Shown: positions 1 to 6,075 of the stretch, in pieces
Layout of the letters: each line of letters begins with the position of its first letter
Numbering within the stretch: the stretch's first letter is position 1
DNA from: JBQCEE01 sp051960575
GTDB lineage: Bacteria > Actinomycetota > Actinomycetes > Mycobacteriales > Jatrophihabitantaceae
Assembly (NCBI RefSeq): GCF_051960575.1
Contig: NZ_JBQCEE010000245.1
Location: forward strand, 1-7,119
Reading direction: 5' to 3'
DNA length: 7,119 bases
The notes under the pieces: generated by a model
Seen by the model: only the letters and a program-made list of their open reading frames with translations
Databases searched by the model: none
Told to the model about the DNA's origin: nothing
Translations under genes and position numbers: made by a program

Positions 1-118
1 CGCCCAGCCGGATGCCCTGGGCCAACTGCTCGACGGTCGACTCGACGGCGGTCCGCACCGGGACGGGCGAGAAGACCGCCTGGGCCCAGGCGGCCTCGAC
101 GTTGCCGGCGGCGCTCAC
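1..118 (-). CDS. GntR/FadR-type transcriptional regulator, N-terminal part (cut by window edge)
   Basis: Only the first 39 codons are present; the gene continues past the left edge. The start is GTG at 118-116, overlapping the amidotransferase stop (TGA, 117-115) in a GTGA arrangement. A GAGGG ribosome-binding site lies at 127-123, four bases before the start, so translational coupling is likely. The fragment ends with RTAVESTVEQLAQGIRLG, which resembles the first helix of the winged helix-turn-helix in FadR-subfamily GntR regulators, where a stretch of the type TVEQLAxxIRLG precedes the conserved PxERxLA turn. That turn and the effector-binding domain are outside the window. Position in an apparent operon with a PuuD-like hydrolase, divergent from an amine or amino-acid permease, suggests a local repressor of polyamine, GABA or amino-acid use; the nested dyad at 949-975 is its likely target. 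The family call rests on a short segment plus context. Confidence 0.72.
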   Translation of the reverse strand, partial: MSAAGNVEAAWAQAVFSPVPVRTAVESTVEQLAQGIRLG

Positions 119-906
119 GCGGCCCTCATTCCATGATCGACACCCGCCGGAACCGGCTGGAGGCGGTCAGGACGGGTGTCGATCATGGCAGCACGGCAGG
201 CTGCGACGAAGGCGGCGAACAGGGGACGCCCGTCGGCGACCTCGGGGTGCCACTGCACGCCGACGACCCACGGCCCGTCAGGTCGCTCGGCCGCCTCGAC
301 GGTGCCGTCGTCGGCCCACGCGACGGCGGTGAGCGACGGCGCCAGCGCGGCGACCGCCTGGTGGTGATGGGTCGGCACCGATGCTGCCGTCCCCACCGCG
401 GAGGCGAGTCGCGAGTGCGGTTCGATCCGCACGTCGTGACGGGCGTGTGCGCCGACGACCGGGCAGTGCCCGTCGTGACCGACGATGTCGGGCAGGTGCT
501 GGTGCAAGGTGCCGCCCAGCGCGACGTTGAGCACCTGGAGTCCTCGGCAGATCGCCAACAGCGGCATGCCGCGGTCGAGTGCGGCGTGGGCGAGCGCGAT
601 CTCCCAGCCGTCACGGTCTGCCCGCGGCGGCCCCGTGCGTTCGTGGCGCCGGGCCCCGTACCGCTCAGGGTCGACGTCGGCACCCCCGGTGAGGACGAGC
701 CCGTGCACGCCGTCGAGCACCGCGTCCGCCGCTTCCCTGGTCACGGACGCCGGTGGCAGCAGCAACGGCGCTCCCCCGGCGTCGACCACGGCATCGGCGT
801 AGGTGGCCGGCAGCAGGTCGGCACGCTCGTCCCACGGCCCCCACGCCGCCGCCTCGCGGTAGACGGTCAGCCCGATCCGGGGCAGGGACGCAGGGGTCGA
901 CGGCAC
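115..906 (-). CDS. PuuD-like class I glutamine amidotransferase (gamma-glutamyl-gamma-aminobutyrate hydrolase family, peptidase C26)
   Basis: From the preferred start the protein has 263 residues, close to the family norm of about 250. Visible motifs are TGGADVDPERYG (73-84), the nucleophile elbow AICRG with Cys120, THHHQAV (179-185), and QWHPE with His220 and Glu222. Together these give the Cys-His-Glu triad of class I glutamine amidotransferases. The DVxPxxYG and HHQ stretches are typical of the PuuD branch, which cleaves gamma-glutamyl-GABA in putrescine breakdown; the exact substrate here is inferred. No signal peptide is seen, so it should be cytoplasmic. GTG at 906 is chosen over an upstream in-frame TTG at 948: the TTG has no ribosome-binding site and overlaps a candidate -10 (954-949), whereas GAGA lies about 10 bases before the GTG. 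Family homology begins near residue 9. The last ~23 residues after ACRAA look like an added tail and are encoded by the inverted repeat at 131-188. The gene overlaps the downstream regulator by four bases. Confidence 0.9.
   Translation of the reverse strand: MPSTPASLPRIGLTVYREAAAWGPWDERADLLPATYADAVVDAGGAPLLLPPASVTREAADAVLDGVHGLVLTGGADVDPERYGARRHERTGPPRADRDGWEIALAHAALDRGMPLLAICRGLQVLNVALGGTLHQHLPDIVGHDGHCPVVGAHARHDVRIEPHSRLASAVGTAASVPTHHHQAVAALAPSLTAVAWADDGTVEAAERPDGPWVVGVQWHPEVADGRPLFAAFVAACRAAMIDTRPDRLQPVPAGVDHGMRAA
131..188. repeat. Perfect 16-bp inverted repeat inside the amidotransferase 3' end
   Basis: The arms are CCATGATCGACACCCG at 131-146 and its exact reverse complement at 173-188, separated by 26 bases. 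The spacer begins with a smaller near-palindrome, CCGGAACCGG (147-156). The element lies wholly within codons for the hydrolase's C-terminal tail; on the minus strand the first arm reads as MIDTR and the second as GVDHG. It ends four bases before the regulator's GAGGG ribosome-binding site. The transcript could fold into a strong stem, but no U-tract follows it. It may be a REP-like palindrome, an mRNA-stabilising or attenuating hairpin between two coupled genes, or a protein-binding site. No other copy was noticed in the window. Confidence 0.85.
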
Positions 907-948
907 CGCACCATCATCTCGACACGCCGACCCCACGACAAGCCGCAA

Positions 949-954
949 AAGGTA
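949..954 (-). promoter_or_regulatory. Candidate -10 element of the amidotransferase-regulator operon
   Basis: Read on the minus strand, positions 954-949 are TACCTT, which fits the actinobacterial TANNNT pattern. Transcription would begin near 942, leaving a leader of about 36 bases before the GTG at 906. No good -35 is visible at 17-18 bases upstream, so this is a weak prediction that mainly supports the shorter start of the hydrolase. Confidence 0.3.
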
Positions 955-975
955 TGGGGTCTGGACCGTTACCTT
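949..975. promoter_or_regulatory. Nested dyad, candidate GntR-type operator between divergent genes
   Basis: The outer arms AAGGTA (949-954) and TACCTT (970-975) flank an inner palindrome GGTC-TG-GACC (958-967); the two centres coincide to within half a base. FadR-subfamily regulators commonly bind short dyads with GGT and ACC half-sites, so this fits a site for the linked regulator. It overlaps the proposed -35 of the permease gene and the proposed -10 of the amidotransferase gene, so a bound protein could repress both directions. The symmetry is directly visible; the binding protein is inferred. Confidence 0.55.
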
Positions 976-991
976 CCCGCGGGCCTACGAT
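962..991 (+). promoter_or_regulatory. Candidate housekeeping-type promoter of the permease gene
   Basis: TGGACC at 962-967 matches four of six bases of the -35 consensus. It is followed by an 18-base spacer and TACGAT at 986-991, a good -10. The predicted start near 998 gives a leader of about 50 bases in which no riboswitch-like structure was recognised. The -35 lies inside the nested dyad at 949-975, as expected for a repressor-controlled promoter. Confidence 0.45.
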
Positions 992-1048
992 CCGCGCCAC
1001 GACCGGTCCGCCCGACGCAAGTCGCTGAGCCGCTAGGAGCAGTCAACA

Positions 1049-2710
1049 GTGACGCAGACCAAGCCCCCGGTGTACGACGCCGACGAGCAGCAGCTCGCCG
1101 CGCTCGGCTACAAGCAGGAGCTCAACCGCTCGTGGTCGGGCTTCTCGAACTTCGCCATCTCGTTCTCGATCATCTCGATCCTCGCCGGGTGCTTCACCAC
1201 CTTCGGCGTCGGGTGGAACAACGGCGGCCCCGCCGCGATCGCGTGGGGCTGGCCCGTCGTCGGCGCGCTGATCCTCGTCATCGGGTTCTGCATGTCCGAG
1301 CTGGTGTCGGCGTTCCCGACCTCGGGCGGCATCTACTGGTGGGCGTCCAAGCTCGGCGGCGTGAAGGCCGGCTACTACACGGGCTGGCTCAACCTCATCG
1401 GCCTCCTGGCCATCTACGCGTCCGTCGCCTACGGCTGCGCCACGTTCCTCGACTCGACGCTCAGCGCGTTCAGCGACTCATGGGCGAAGGACTACAGCCT
1501 GACCCGCGTCTTCATTATCTTCCTGGTCATCCTGGTGCTGACCTCGGTCGTCAACATCTTCTCGAGCCGGCTGCTCGCGATGCTCAACAACATCTCGGTC
1601 TGGTGGCACGTCGCGGGCGCCGCACTCGTCGTCGGCATCCTGCTGTTCGTGCCGAAGCACCACGCGAGCGTGTCGGCCGTCTTCACCCACACGATCAACA
1701 ACACCGGCTTCTTCAGCGGCCACACCAGCGGCATCGGCTTCCTGCTCGGCGTCGTGCCGCTCGGCTTCATCCTCACCCAGTACACGATCACCGGCTACGA
1801 CGCGTCGGCCCACCTGTCGGAGGAGACGCACTCGGCGGCCGACGCGGCGGCAAAGGGCATCTGGCGCTCGATCGCCTACTCGGTGCTCGGCGGCTGGATC
1901 CTGCTGCTCGCGTTCCTGTTCGCGGTGCAGCACGAGGACAAGGTGTCGGCGGGTGGCGGTGGCGCCCCGGTCATCTTCAGCCAGGCGCTGTCGGCGAACT
2001 GGGCGGGCCTCGTGCTGTTCATCTCGACCGCGGGTCAGTTCTTCTGCGCCGTGGCGTGCATGACCAGCACCACGCGCATGCTGTTCGCGTTCAGCCGCGA
2101 CGGCGCCGTGCCGGGCTCGAAGTACTGGTCTCGGCTCAATGCCAACAAGGTGCCGGTGTACGGCGTGATCCTCACTGCGGTCATCGCCGTCATCATCACC
2201 TCCCCCGCGCTGGTGAAGGTCGACATCCCGGTGAACGGCGTCCCGACCCCGACGCCCGTCGCGTTCTTCGCCGTCGTCTCGATCGGCGTGGTGGGGCTCT
2301 ACCTCGCCTTCGCGATCCCGATCTTCCTGCGGTGGAAGGCCGGTGACTCGTTCACGCCCGGCAGATGGACGATCGGCAAGCGGTACCGCTGGATGTCGCT
2401 CGTCGCGGTCGCCGAGATCGCCATCACCTCGTTCATCGCGCTGCTGCCCGGCTCGACGCTCGGCGCCCCCTGGTACAAGGGCTTCGGCTGGGACAGCCTC
2501 AAGTACGTCAACTACACGCCCATCGTCGTGCTGGGCGCGCTCGTGGCGCTGTGGATCGGGTGGCACCTGTCGGCCAAGAAGTGGTTCACCGGGCCGAAGA
2601 CCACCATCGACCTGCCCGCAGGCGTGTCCGCTGCGGACGAGATCGCCCTCGAGCACCAGGGCCGCACGGCCCACCACCCCGGCGCGACGCCGGGCCAGTC
2701 GTCCCCGTGA
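1049..2710 (+). CDS. APC-superfamily amino acid/amine permease (amino acid-choline transporter-like branch)
   Basis: The product is a 553-residue inner-membrane transporter. GTG at 1049 is supported by AGGAG at 1035-1039, nine bases upstream. About twelve hydrophobic helices can be placed near residues 33-53, 63-87, 108-135, 152-172, 185-201, 228-248, 272-293, 318-340, 369-389, 402-427, 448-467 and 488-508. The N-terminal ALGYKQELNRSWSGFSNFAISF, the FPTSGGIYWW signature (89-98), GYDASAHLSEET (249-260) and TTRMLFAFSRDGAVP (341-355) are typical of APC transporters related to GABA, choline and basic-amino-acid permeases such as yeast Uga4. The hydrophilic C-terminal tail (about 510-553) is cytosolic. 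Substrate cannot be read from sequence. The neighbouring PuuD-like hydrolase and GntR regulator point to putrescine, GABA or another amine or amino acid, probably taken up with protons. The gene is monocistronic here and followed by a strong hairpin 22 bases past its stop. Confidence 0.92.
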   Translation: MTQTKPPVYDADEQQLAALGYKQELNRSWSGFSNFAISFSIISILAGCFTTFGVGWNNGGPAAIAWGWPVVGALILVIGFCMSELVSAFPTSGGIYWWASKLGGVKAGYYTGWLNLIGLLAIYASVAYGCATFLDSTLSAFSDSWAKDYSLTRVFIIFLVILVLTSVVNIFSSRLLAMLNNISVWWHVAGAALVVGILLFVPKHHASVSAVFTHTINNTGFFSGHTSGIGFLLGVVPLGFILTQYTITGYDASAHLSEETHSAADAAAKGIWRSIAYSVLGGWILLLAFLFAVQHEDKVSAGGGGAPVIFSQALSANWAGLVLFISTAGQFFCAVACMTSTTRMLFAFSRDGAVPGSKYWSRLNANKVPVYGVILTAVIAVIITSPALVKVDIPVNGVPTPTPVAFFAVVSIGVVGLYLAFAIPIFLRWKAGDSFTPGRWTIGKRYRWMSLVAVAEIAITSFIALLPGSTLGAPWYKGFGWDSLKYVNYTPIVVLGALVALWIGWHLSAKKWFTGPKTTIDLPAGVSAADEIALEHQGRTAHHPGATPGQSSP

Positions 2711-2731
2711 GCTGACCGGCGGCGGACACAG

Positions 2732-2777
2732 CGGTGCCCCGGCCTCCCGACCGGGGGGACGGGAGGCCGGGGCACCG
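2732..2777. terminator. 18-bp GC-rich hairpin, probable bidirectional terminator
   Basis: Positions 2732-2749 pair perfectly with 2760-2777 around a 10-base loop (2750-2759). The stem is almost all G-C. It lies between the converging permease and glycosidase genes. There is no T-tract on either side, which is common for terminators in high-GC actinobacteria. The structure is directly visible; its terminator role follows from position. Confidence 0.8.
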
Positions 2778-2791
2778 TGCTGCACAGCTGT

Positions 2792-2810
2792 GGTGACCCA
2801 GGCGGTCACC
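2792..2810 (-). terminator. Small hairpin directly after the glycosidase stop
   Basis: GGTGACC (2792-2798) and GGTCACC (2804-2810) form a perfect 7-bp stem with a five-base loop, beginning nine bases past the glycosidase stop codon on the minus strand. An adjoining 10-base palindrome, CACAGCTGTG, occupies 2783-2792. With the larger hairpin at 2732-2777 this may make a tandem terminator for the minus-strand transcript. No U-tract is present. Confidence 0.45.
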
Positions 2811-2819
2811 GCGGCCCGG

Positions 2820-5800
2820 TCAGGTCGACGCGGGTGCCACCGTGATGGTGAGCGTCTGCGTCACCGCAGGGCTCTCCTGGTTGTGCGCGCGGATCGTCAC
2901 GCCGTCGCTGCCCGCCGACGTCGGCGTGCCGCTGATCGTGCCGGTGCCGTTGCCGTTGTCGGTGAACTGCAGGCCATCCGGCAGCCGACCGGTGAGCCGC
3001 AGCGTCGGCACCTCACCCGGGGTCGGCGACTGCGTCGTCTGCGTCGTCACCGGGATGCTCACCGCGGTGCCGACGGTCGCCGACGCCGTGTTTGGCGAGG
3101 TGATCTGCAGCGGCGCGACGTCGACCACGAAGCTGGTCTGCACCGAGTGCCCGTTCCACCGCGCGGTGACCGTCACCGTCGCGATGCCCGAGCCCACCGT
3201 CCGGAGCGTTCCCTTCTTGGTCACCTTGACGACCGACGGGCGGTCCGACCGGTACGAGAGCGTGACGTTCGCCGGCAGCGAGGTGCTCTCGCCCTTGCTG
3301 ACGTAGCCGTGCAGCGTCTGGTCGTCGAACGACACCGTCACCTGCGGGTCGATGGTGGTGTCGCGGTCGAAGTACACCCGCTGCGCCACGTCGGCGGCCT
3401 TGTCACCGGCCTCGACCGGCTTGGCCGTCACCACGGTCGGGATCGACCCGAGCGAGCCGGTGACCTTGACGCTCGCTGTGCGGCGCACGTCGTCGGCCGA
3501 GGTGGCGAGCTGCAGCCCGTACGTCCCGCGCTGCACGACGTCCTTGTTCGCGGACTCGTCGAAGAAGGCGAGGCGCGACGCCGGGAAGGTGAGCGTGACC
3601 TTCTTGGTCTGGCCCGGCTTGAGCTGCACCTTGGCGAACGTCATCAGCCGCTTGGCCGGCCGCTGCTGCGCGGCGGTGGCGAACGGCGTCGTCGCGTAGA
3701 GCTGCGGCACGGCCGCACCGGCGACCGAGCTACGGTTCGTGACCTTCACCGTGGCGGTGATGGTGCCCTCGGCGTCGGCCGACTTGGAGGCCTTGAAGTC
3801 CGAGTAGGTGAAGTTCGCGTAGCTCTGCCCGTAGCCGAACGGCCAGCTCTGCGCGCCCTGGAAGTACATGTAGGTGCGGCCGAGCTGCGTGCCCGTCGGG
3901 CGGATCGTGTAGTCGGTGATCGCCGGCAGCTGGCTCTGGTCGGCGTACCACGTGAAGGGCAGGTGCCCGCTCGGGTTCACCTTGCCGAGCAGCACGTCGG
4001 CGAGCGCCGCCCCCTGCCGTTGCCCGTTGTACGAGCTCCACAGCAGTGCCGGGGTCGAGGCGGCGAAGCCGCTGGTGTCGACCGTGCCGACCGTCTCGAG
4101 GTAGACGACGGTGTTCGGGTTGGCCTGCTCGACCTGGCTGATCATCGACGACTGTGCGCCGGGCAGCGCGAGCGAGGTGCGGTCGTGGTCCTCCGACGAC
4201 GTGGTGAAGTCGGTGCCGGCGACGACGATGACCGCGTCATAGCCCTTGACCGCGGCGATGGTGGCCGGGTCGACGGTGTTCAGCGACGAGGCGGTGGTGC
4301 CGCCGGTGACGCCCGGGAAGTAGTCGACCGTCGCGTCCGGGTCGGCCTGCTGCACCGCGGTCTTGATGCCGGTGTAGGCGTCGACGTTGTTCGCCGCGCC
4401 CTGACCGCTCTGGATGCTCGAGTAGCCGCCGGTGAACAGGAATGCCGGGTGGGCGAAGTAGCCGACGACGGCCACCTTGTAGGCACCGGACGACGGCACC
4501 TTCAGCGGCAGCAGCTTGCCCGAGGCACCGGTGGGCTTCTTGTTCTTCAGCAGGACCAGGCTCTGGTCGGCGCTCTGCTGCGCCTGGGCGAGCCGGGCCG
4601 GCGTCTCGGTGATCGCGTTGTTCGAGGCGTTGCTCGTCCACACGGTGCCGCCGAGGCGCTGCCGGGCTGCCTTCACCCACGGCACCTGGCTCTCGGCGTC
4701 GAACTCGCCGGTCTCGATGCGCGCGGTGAACAGGCGGACCAGCGAGGTGTCGACGTCACCGATGTTGAAGGTGTCGGTCTGGGTCTTGATCTTCTGCGCC
4801 AGCGCGGTCGGGACGGTGTTCCCGTAGCTGTACTGGTCGTGGTAGCCCCAGTTGCAGTCGAGGTCCTCGCCGGCCGAGATCGCGTAGGCGGTGCGGCCGT
4901 ACTGGTCGAGCGGCGCGCTCGCGGTCGGCGGCTGCCAGTGGTGGCCGGCCTGGATCTCGTAGACCGCGTCGCAGTCGGACGTGAAGTAGCCGGTGAACCC
5001 GAAGGTGTCACGCGCGAGGTCGTTCATCAGCTGGACGCTCGCCGCGGCGGGCACGCCGTTGACCTCGTTGTACGAGCTCATGATCGAACCCGGGTGGGCC
5101 TGCTCGATGATCTGCGCGAACTGGTCGGTGTAGTACTCGCGCAGCGTCCGCTGGTCCATGTCCGACGATCCGGAGCGGCGGTTGACCTCGCTGTTGTTCG
5201 CCGCGTAGTGCTTCAGCGTGGCGATCGCCTTGTAGTAGCCGTCGGCCGACTTCGGCAGCACACCCTGCTGGGTCTGGCCCTGCAGGCCGTCGACGTACTG
5301 CGAGGCGAGCGCGGCGGTGAGCGTGGGGTCCTCGCTCCAGCTCTCGTCGTTGCGGCCCCACCGCGGGTCGCGGCTGAGGTTGACCGTCGGCGCGTAGAAG
5401 TCCAGGTTCTCGGTGTTGTTCGGCGCCGTGTCGCGCGCCTCGTCACCGATGAGCCCGGCCTCCTTGTAGACGAGGTCGGGGTTCCAGGTGCTGCCCATCG
5501 AGAGGTCCGACGGGTACGACGTGGTGTTGGTCAGCGTGGTCGCGTTGCCGGTCGGCGTGATGGTCGAGGCGTTCACGCCGTGGTTCGACTCGTTCCACCA
5601 GCCCCACGCCGCGACCCCGAGCCGCGGGATCGCCGGCGCCTGGCTGCTGTTCATCTCGACGGCCTTCTCGGCCAACGACATGCGCGACACGAGGTCGGCG
5701 GCGCGCTCGGCAGGCGAGTAACTGCGCTGCAGGTAGATCGGGACGTCCGCGCGCGCCTTCGCCGCGGCGGTGGCCGGCGCGGCGGCGGCACCGGTGCTGC

Positions 5801-5888
5801 CGGCGACGGCGAGCGCTCCGGCCGCGGACAGGATGGTCGTGGCGACGACCAGTGGTCGACGCTGTCGTCGAGACAGACTCCGTCTCAT
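2820..5888 (-). CDS. Secreted family-3 glycoside hydrolase, probable beta-xylosidase, with two C-terminal Ig-like domains
   Basis: The protein has 1022 residues. ATG at 5888 follows GGGAG six bases upstream. Residues 1-45 form a signal peptide: an arginine-rich start, a hydrophobic core (about 13-30), then an Ala-rich stretch where cleavage is likely. The GH3 barrel (about 55-390) includes WWNESNHGV, NLSRDPRWGR, LKHYAANN and FTSDCDAV, with Asp305 the expected nucleophile. The second GH3 domain (about 435-660) contains TDFTTSSEDHDR, where Glu566 aligns with the acid/base position, followed by LALPGAQ. A fibronectin-III-like domain occupies about 690-810. Beyond it are a BIG2-like Ig domain (about 835-925) and a putative Ig domain of the He_PIG type (about 927-1018), seen in TVGTAVSIP, LPDGLQF and ISGTPTSAG. 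The SDCD and WWxExxHGV motifs favour the xylosidase/arabinofuranosidase branch over plain beta-glucosidases. It probably releases sugars from plant oligosaccharides outside the cell, controlled by the divergent ROK gene. No LPxTG anchor or carbohydrate-binding module was recognised. Confidence 0.93.
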   Translation of the reverse strand: MRRSLSRRQRRPLVVATTILSAAGALAVAGSTGAAAAPATAAAKARADVPIYLQRSYSPAERAADLVSRMSLAEKAVEMNSSQAPAIPRLGVAAWGWWNESNHGVNASTITPTGNATTLTNTTSYPSDLSMGSTWNPDLVYKEAGLIGDEARDTAPNNTENLDFYAPTVNLSRDPRWGRNDESWSEDPTLTAALASQYVDGLQGQTQQGVLPKSADGYYKAIATLKHYAANNSEVNRRSGSSDMDQRTLREYYTDQFAQIIEQAHPGSIMSSYNEVNGVPAAASVQLMNDLARDTFGFTGYFTSDCDAVYEIQAGHHWQPPTASAPLDQYGRTAYAISAGEDLDCNWGYHDQYSYGNTVPTALAQKIKTQTDTFNIGDVDTSLVRLFTARIETGEFDAESQVPWVKAARQRLGGTVWTSNASNNAITETPARLAQAQQSADQSLVLLKNKKPTGASGKLLPLKVPSSGAYKVAVVGYFAHPAFLFTGGYSSIQSGQGAANNVDAYTGIKTAVQQADPDATVDYFPGVTGGTTASSLNTVDPATIAAVKGYDAVIVVAGTDFTTSSEDHDRTSLALPGAQSSMISQVEQANPNTVVYLETVGTVDTSGFAASTPALLWSSYNGQRQGAALADVLLGKVNPSGHLPFTWYADQSQLPAITDYTIRPTGTQLGRTYMYFQGAQSWPFGYGQSYANFTYSDFKASKSADAEGTITATVKVTNRSSVAGAAVPQLYATTPFATAAQQRPAKRLMTFAKVQLKPGQTKKVTLTFPASRLAFFDESANKDVVQRGTYGLQLATSADDVRRTASVKVTGSLGSIPTVVTAKPVEAGDKAADVAQRVYFDRDTTIDPQVTVSFDDQTLHGYVSKGESTSLPANVTLSYRSDRPSVVKVTKKGTLRTVGSGIATVTVTARWNGHSVQTSFVVDVAPLQITSPNTASATVGTAVSIPVTTQTTQSPTPGEVPTLRLTGRLPDGLQFTDNGNGTGTISGTPTSAGSDGVTIRAHNQESPAVTQTLTITVAPAST

Positions 5889-5910
5889 GGCTGACTCCCG
5901 GGGGATCGTG

Positions 5911-5926
5911 GGCCGACAGTTCGGCC
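5911..5926 (-). promoter_or_regulatory. Short dyad in the glycosidase leader
   Basis: GGCCGA (5911-5916) and TCGGCC (5921-5926) are perfect inverted copies around CAGT. In the minus-strand transcript this would be a 6-bp hairpin beginning 22 bases before the ATG at 5888 and clear of the ribosome-binding site. It could be a leader stem or a protein site; in GC-rich DNA chance is also possible. Confidence 0.35.
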
Positions 5927-5944
5927 GATGCGGGCTCGAGGACG

Positions 5945-5961
5945 GTCCGGATGAAACGGAC
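5945..5961. promoter_or_regulatory. Candidate ROK operator, glycosidase-proximal copy
   Basis: GTCCG (5945-5949) and CGGAC (5957-5961) form a dyad with a seven-base spacer. The right part reads GAAACGGAC (5953-5961), which recurs in the opposite orientation at 6041-6049. The copy lies just downstream of the likely glycosidase promoter, where a bound repressor would block transcription. ROK regulators often act on such divergent intergenic regions; the assignment is inference. Confidence 0.35.
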
Positions 5962-5979
5962 AAGTCACCGATAGGGCAG

Positions 5980-6008
5980 AGATTGCCAACACATTTCAGC
6001 CGGGTCAA
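5980..6008 (-). promoter_or_regulatory. Candidate promoter of the glycosidase gene
   Basis: On the minus strand TTGACC at 6008-6003 is a five-of-six -35 match. CAATCT at 5985-5980 follows after 17 bases as a weak -10, giving a start near 5973 and a leader of about 85 bases. A second -35-like hexamer, TTGGCA (5989-5984), has no convincing -10. The surrounding DNA is clearly more AT-rich than the genes, which supports a promoter here, though the exact elements are uncertain. Confidence 0.35.
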
Positions 6009-6040
6009 GGCGAAACAACAGCCAATTCATGCCTGAGTTC

Positions 6041-6054
6041 GTCCGTTTCCGGAA
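6041..6054. promoter_or_regulatory. Candidate ROK operator, regulator-proximal copy
   Basis: GTCCGTTTC at 6041-6049 is the exact reverse complement of GAAACGGAC at 5953-5961. It runs into the 8-base palindrome TTCCGGAA (6047-6054). On the minus strand the two sites share TCCGG followed by AAACGGAC, differing by a three-base insertion in the other copy. It lies between the -35 position and the -10 of the ROK gene, suitable for autorepression. Confidence 0.35.
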
Positions 6055-6062
6055 GAATGCGC

Positions 6063-6068
6063 TACGCT
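6063..6068 (+). promoter_or_regulatory. Candidate -10 element giving a leaderless ROK transcript
   Basis: TACGCT at 6063-6068 fits TANNNT, and the ATG begins eight bases after its last base. That is the usual distance from a -10 to the transcription start, so transcription may start at or next to the A of the start codon. This fits the absence of a ribosome-binding site in front of 6076. The upstream -35 region (about 6038-6045, TTCGTCCG) is weak. Confidence 0.45.
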
Positions 6069-6075
6069 CCCCCGC

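Noticed and set aside
12..332. Small plus-strand frame of 106 codons at the left edge
   Set aside because: It is antisense to both the coupled regulator start and the amidotransferase end, and its product is Arg-repeat-like low complexity.
1001..1008. GACCGGTC palindrome in the permease leader
   Set aside because: An 8-base palindrome made of GC-rich words is expected by chance here; it does not clearly match the dyad at 949-975.
992..1048. Possible riboswitch in the permease leader
   Set aside because: Only about 50 bases separate the predicted start from the GTG and no recognisable aptamer or terminator stem is present.
133..2346. Open frame of 737 codons on the plus strand across the amidotransferase and permease genes
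   Set aside because: It is Arg/His-rich low-complexity translation, antisense to one real gene and out of frame with another, crossing their promoter region.
1478..2809. Open frame of 443 codons on the minus strand opposite the permease
   Set aside because: It is dominated by Arg, Asp and Glu with no domain and runs through the terminator hairpin; an antisense shadow.
5754..5888. Tat export signal in the glycosidase
   Set aside because: SRRQRR contains paired arginines, but the position after RRx is Arg rather than a hydrophobic residue, so the motif is poor; Sec export is the simpler reading, though not excluded.
2343..5894. Open frame of 1183 codons on the plus strand opposite the glycosidase
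   Set aside because: It is extremely Arg/Val/Gly/Asp-rich, has no recognisable domain, and lies antisense to a gene with clear catalytic motifs. GC-rich codons suppress stops in this frame.
5889..6008. 40-residue N-terminal extension of the glycosidase from a TTG at 6008
   Set aside because: The extension would cover the promoter-like region and hide the signal peptide. The ATG at 5888 has a well-spaced GGGAG and a classic signal sequence follows.
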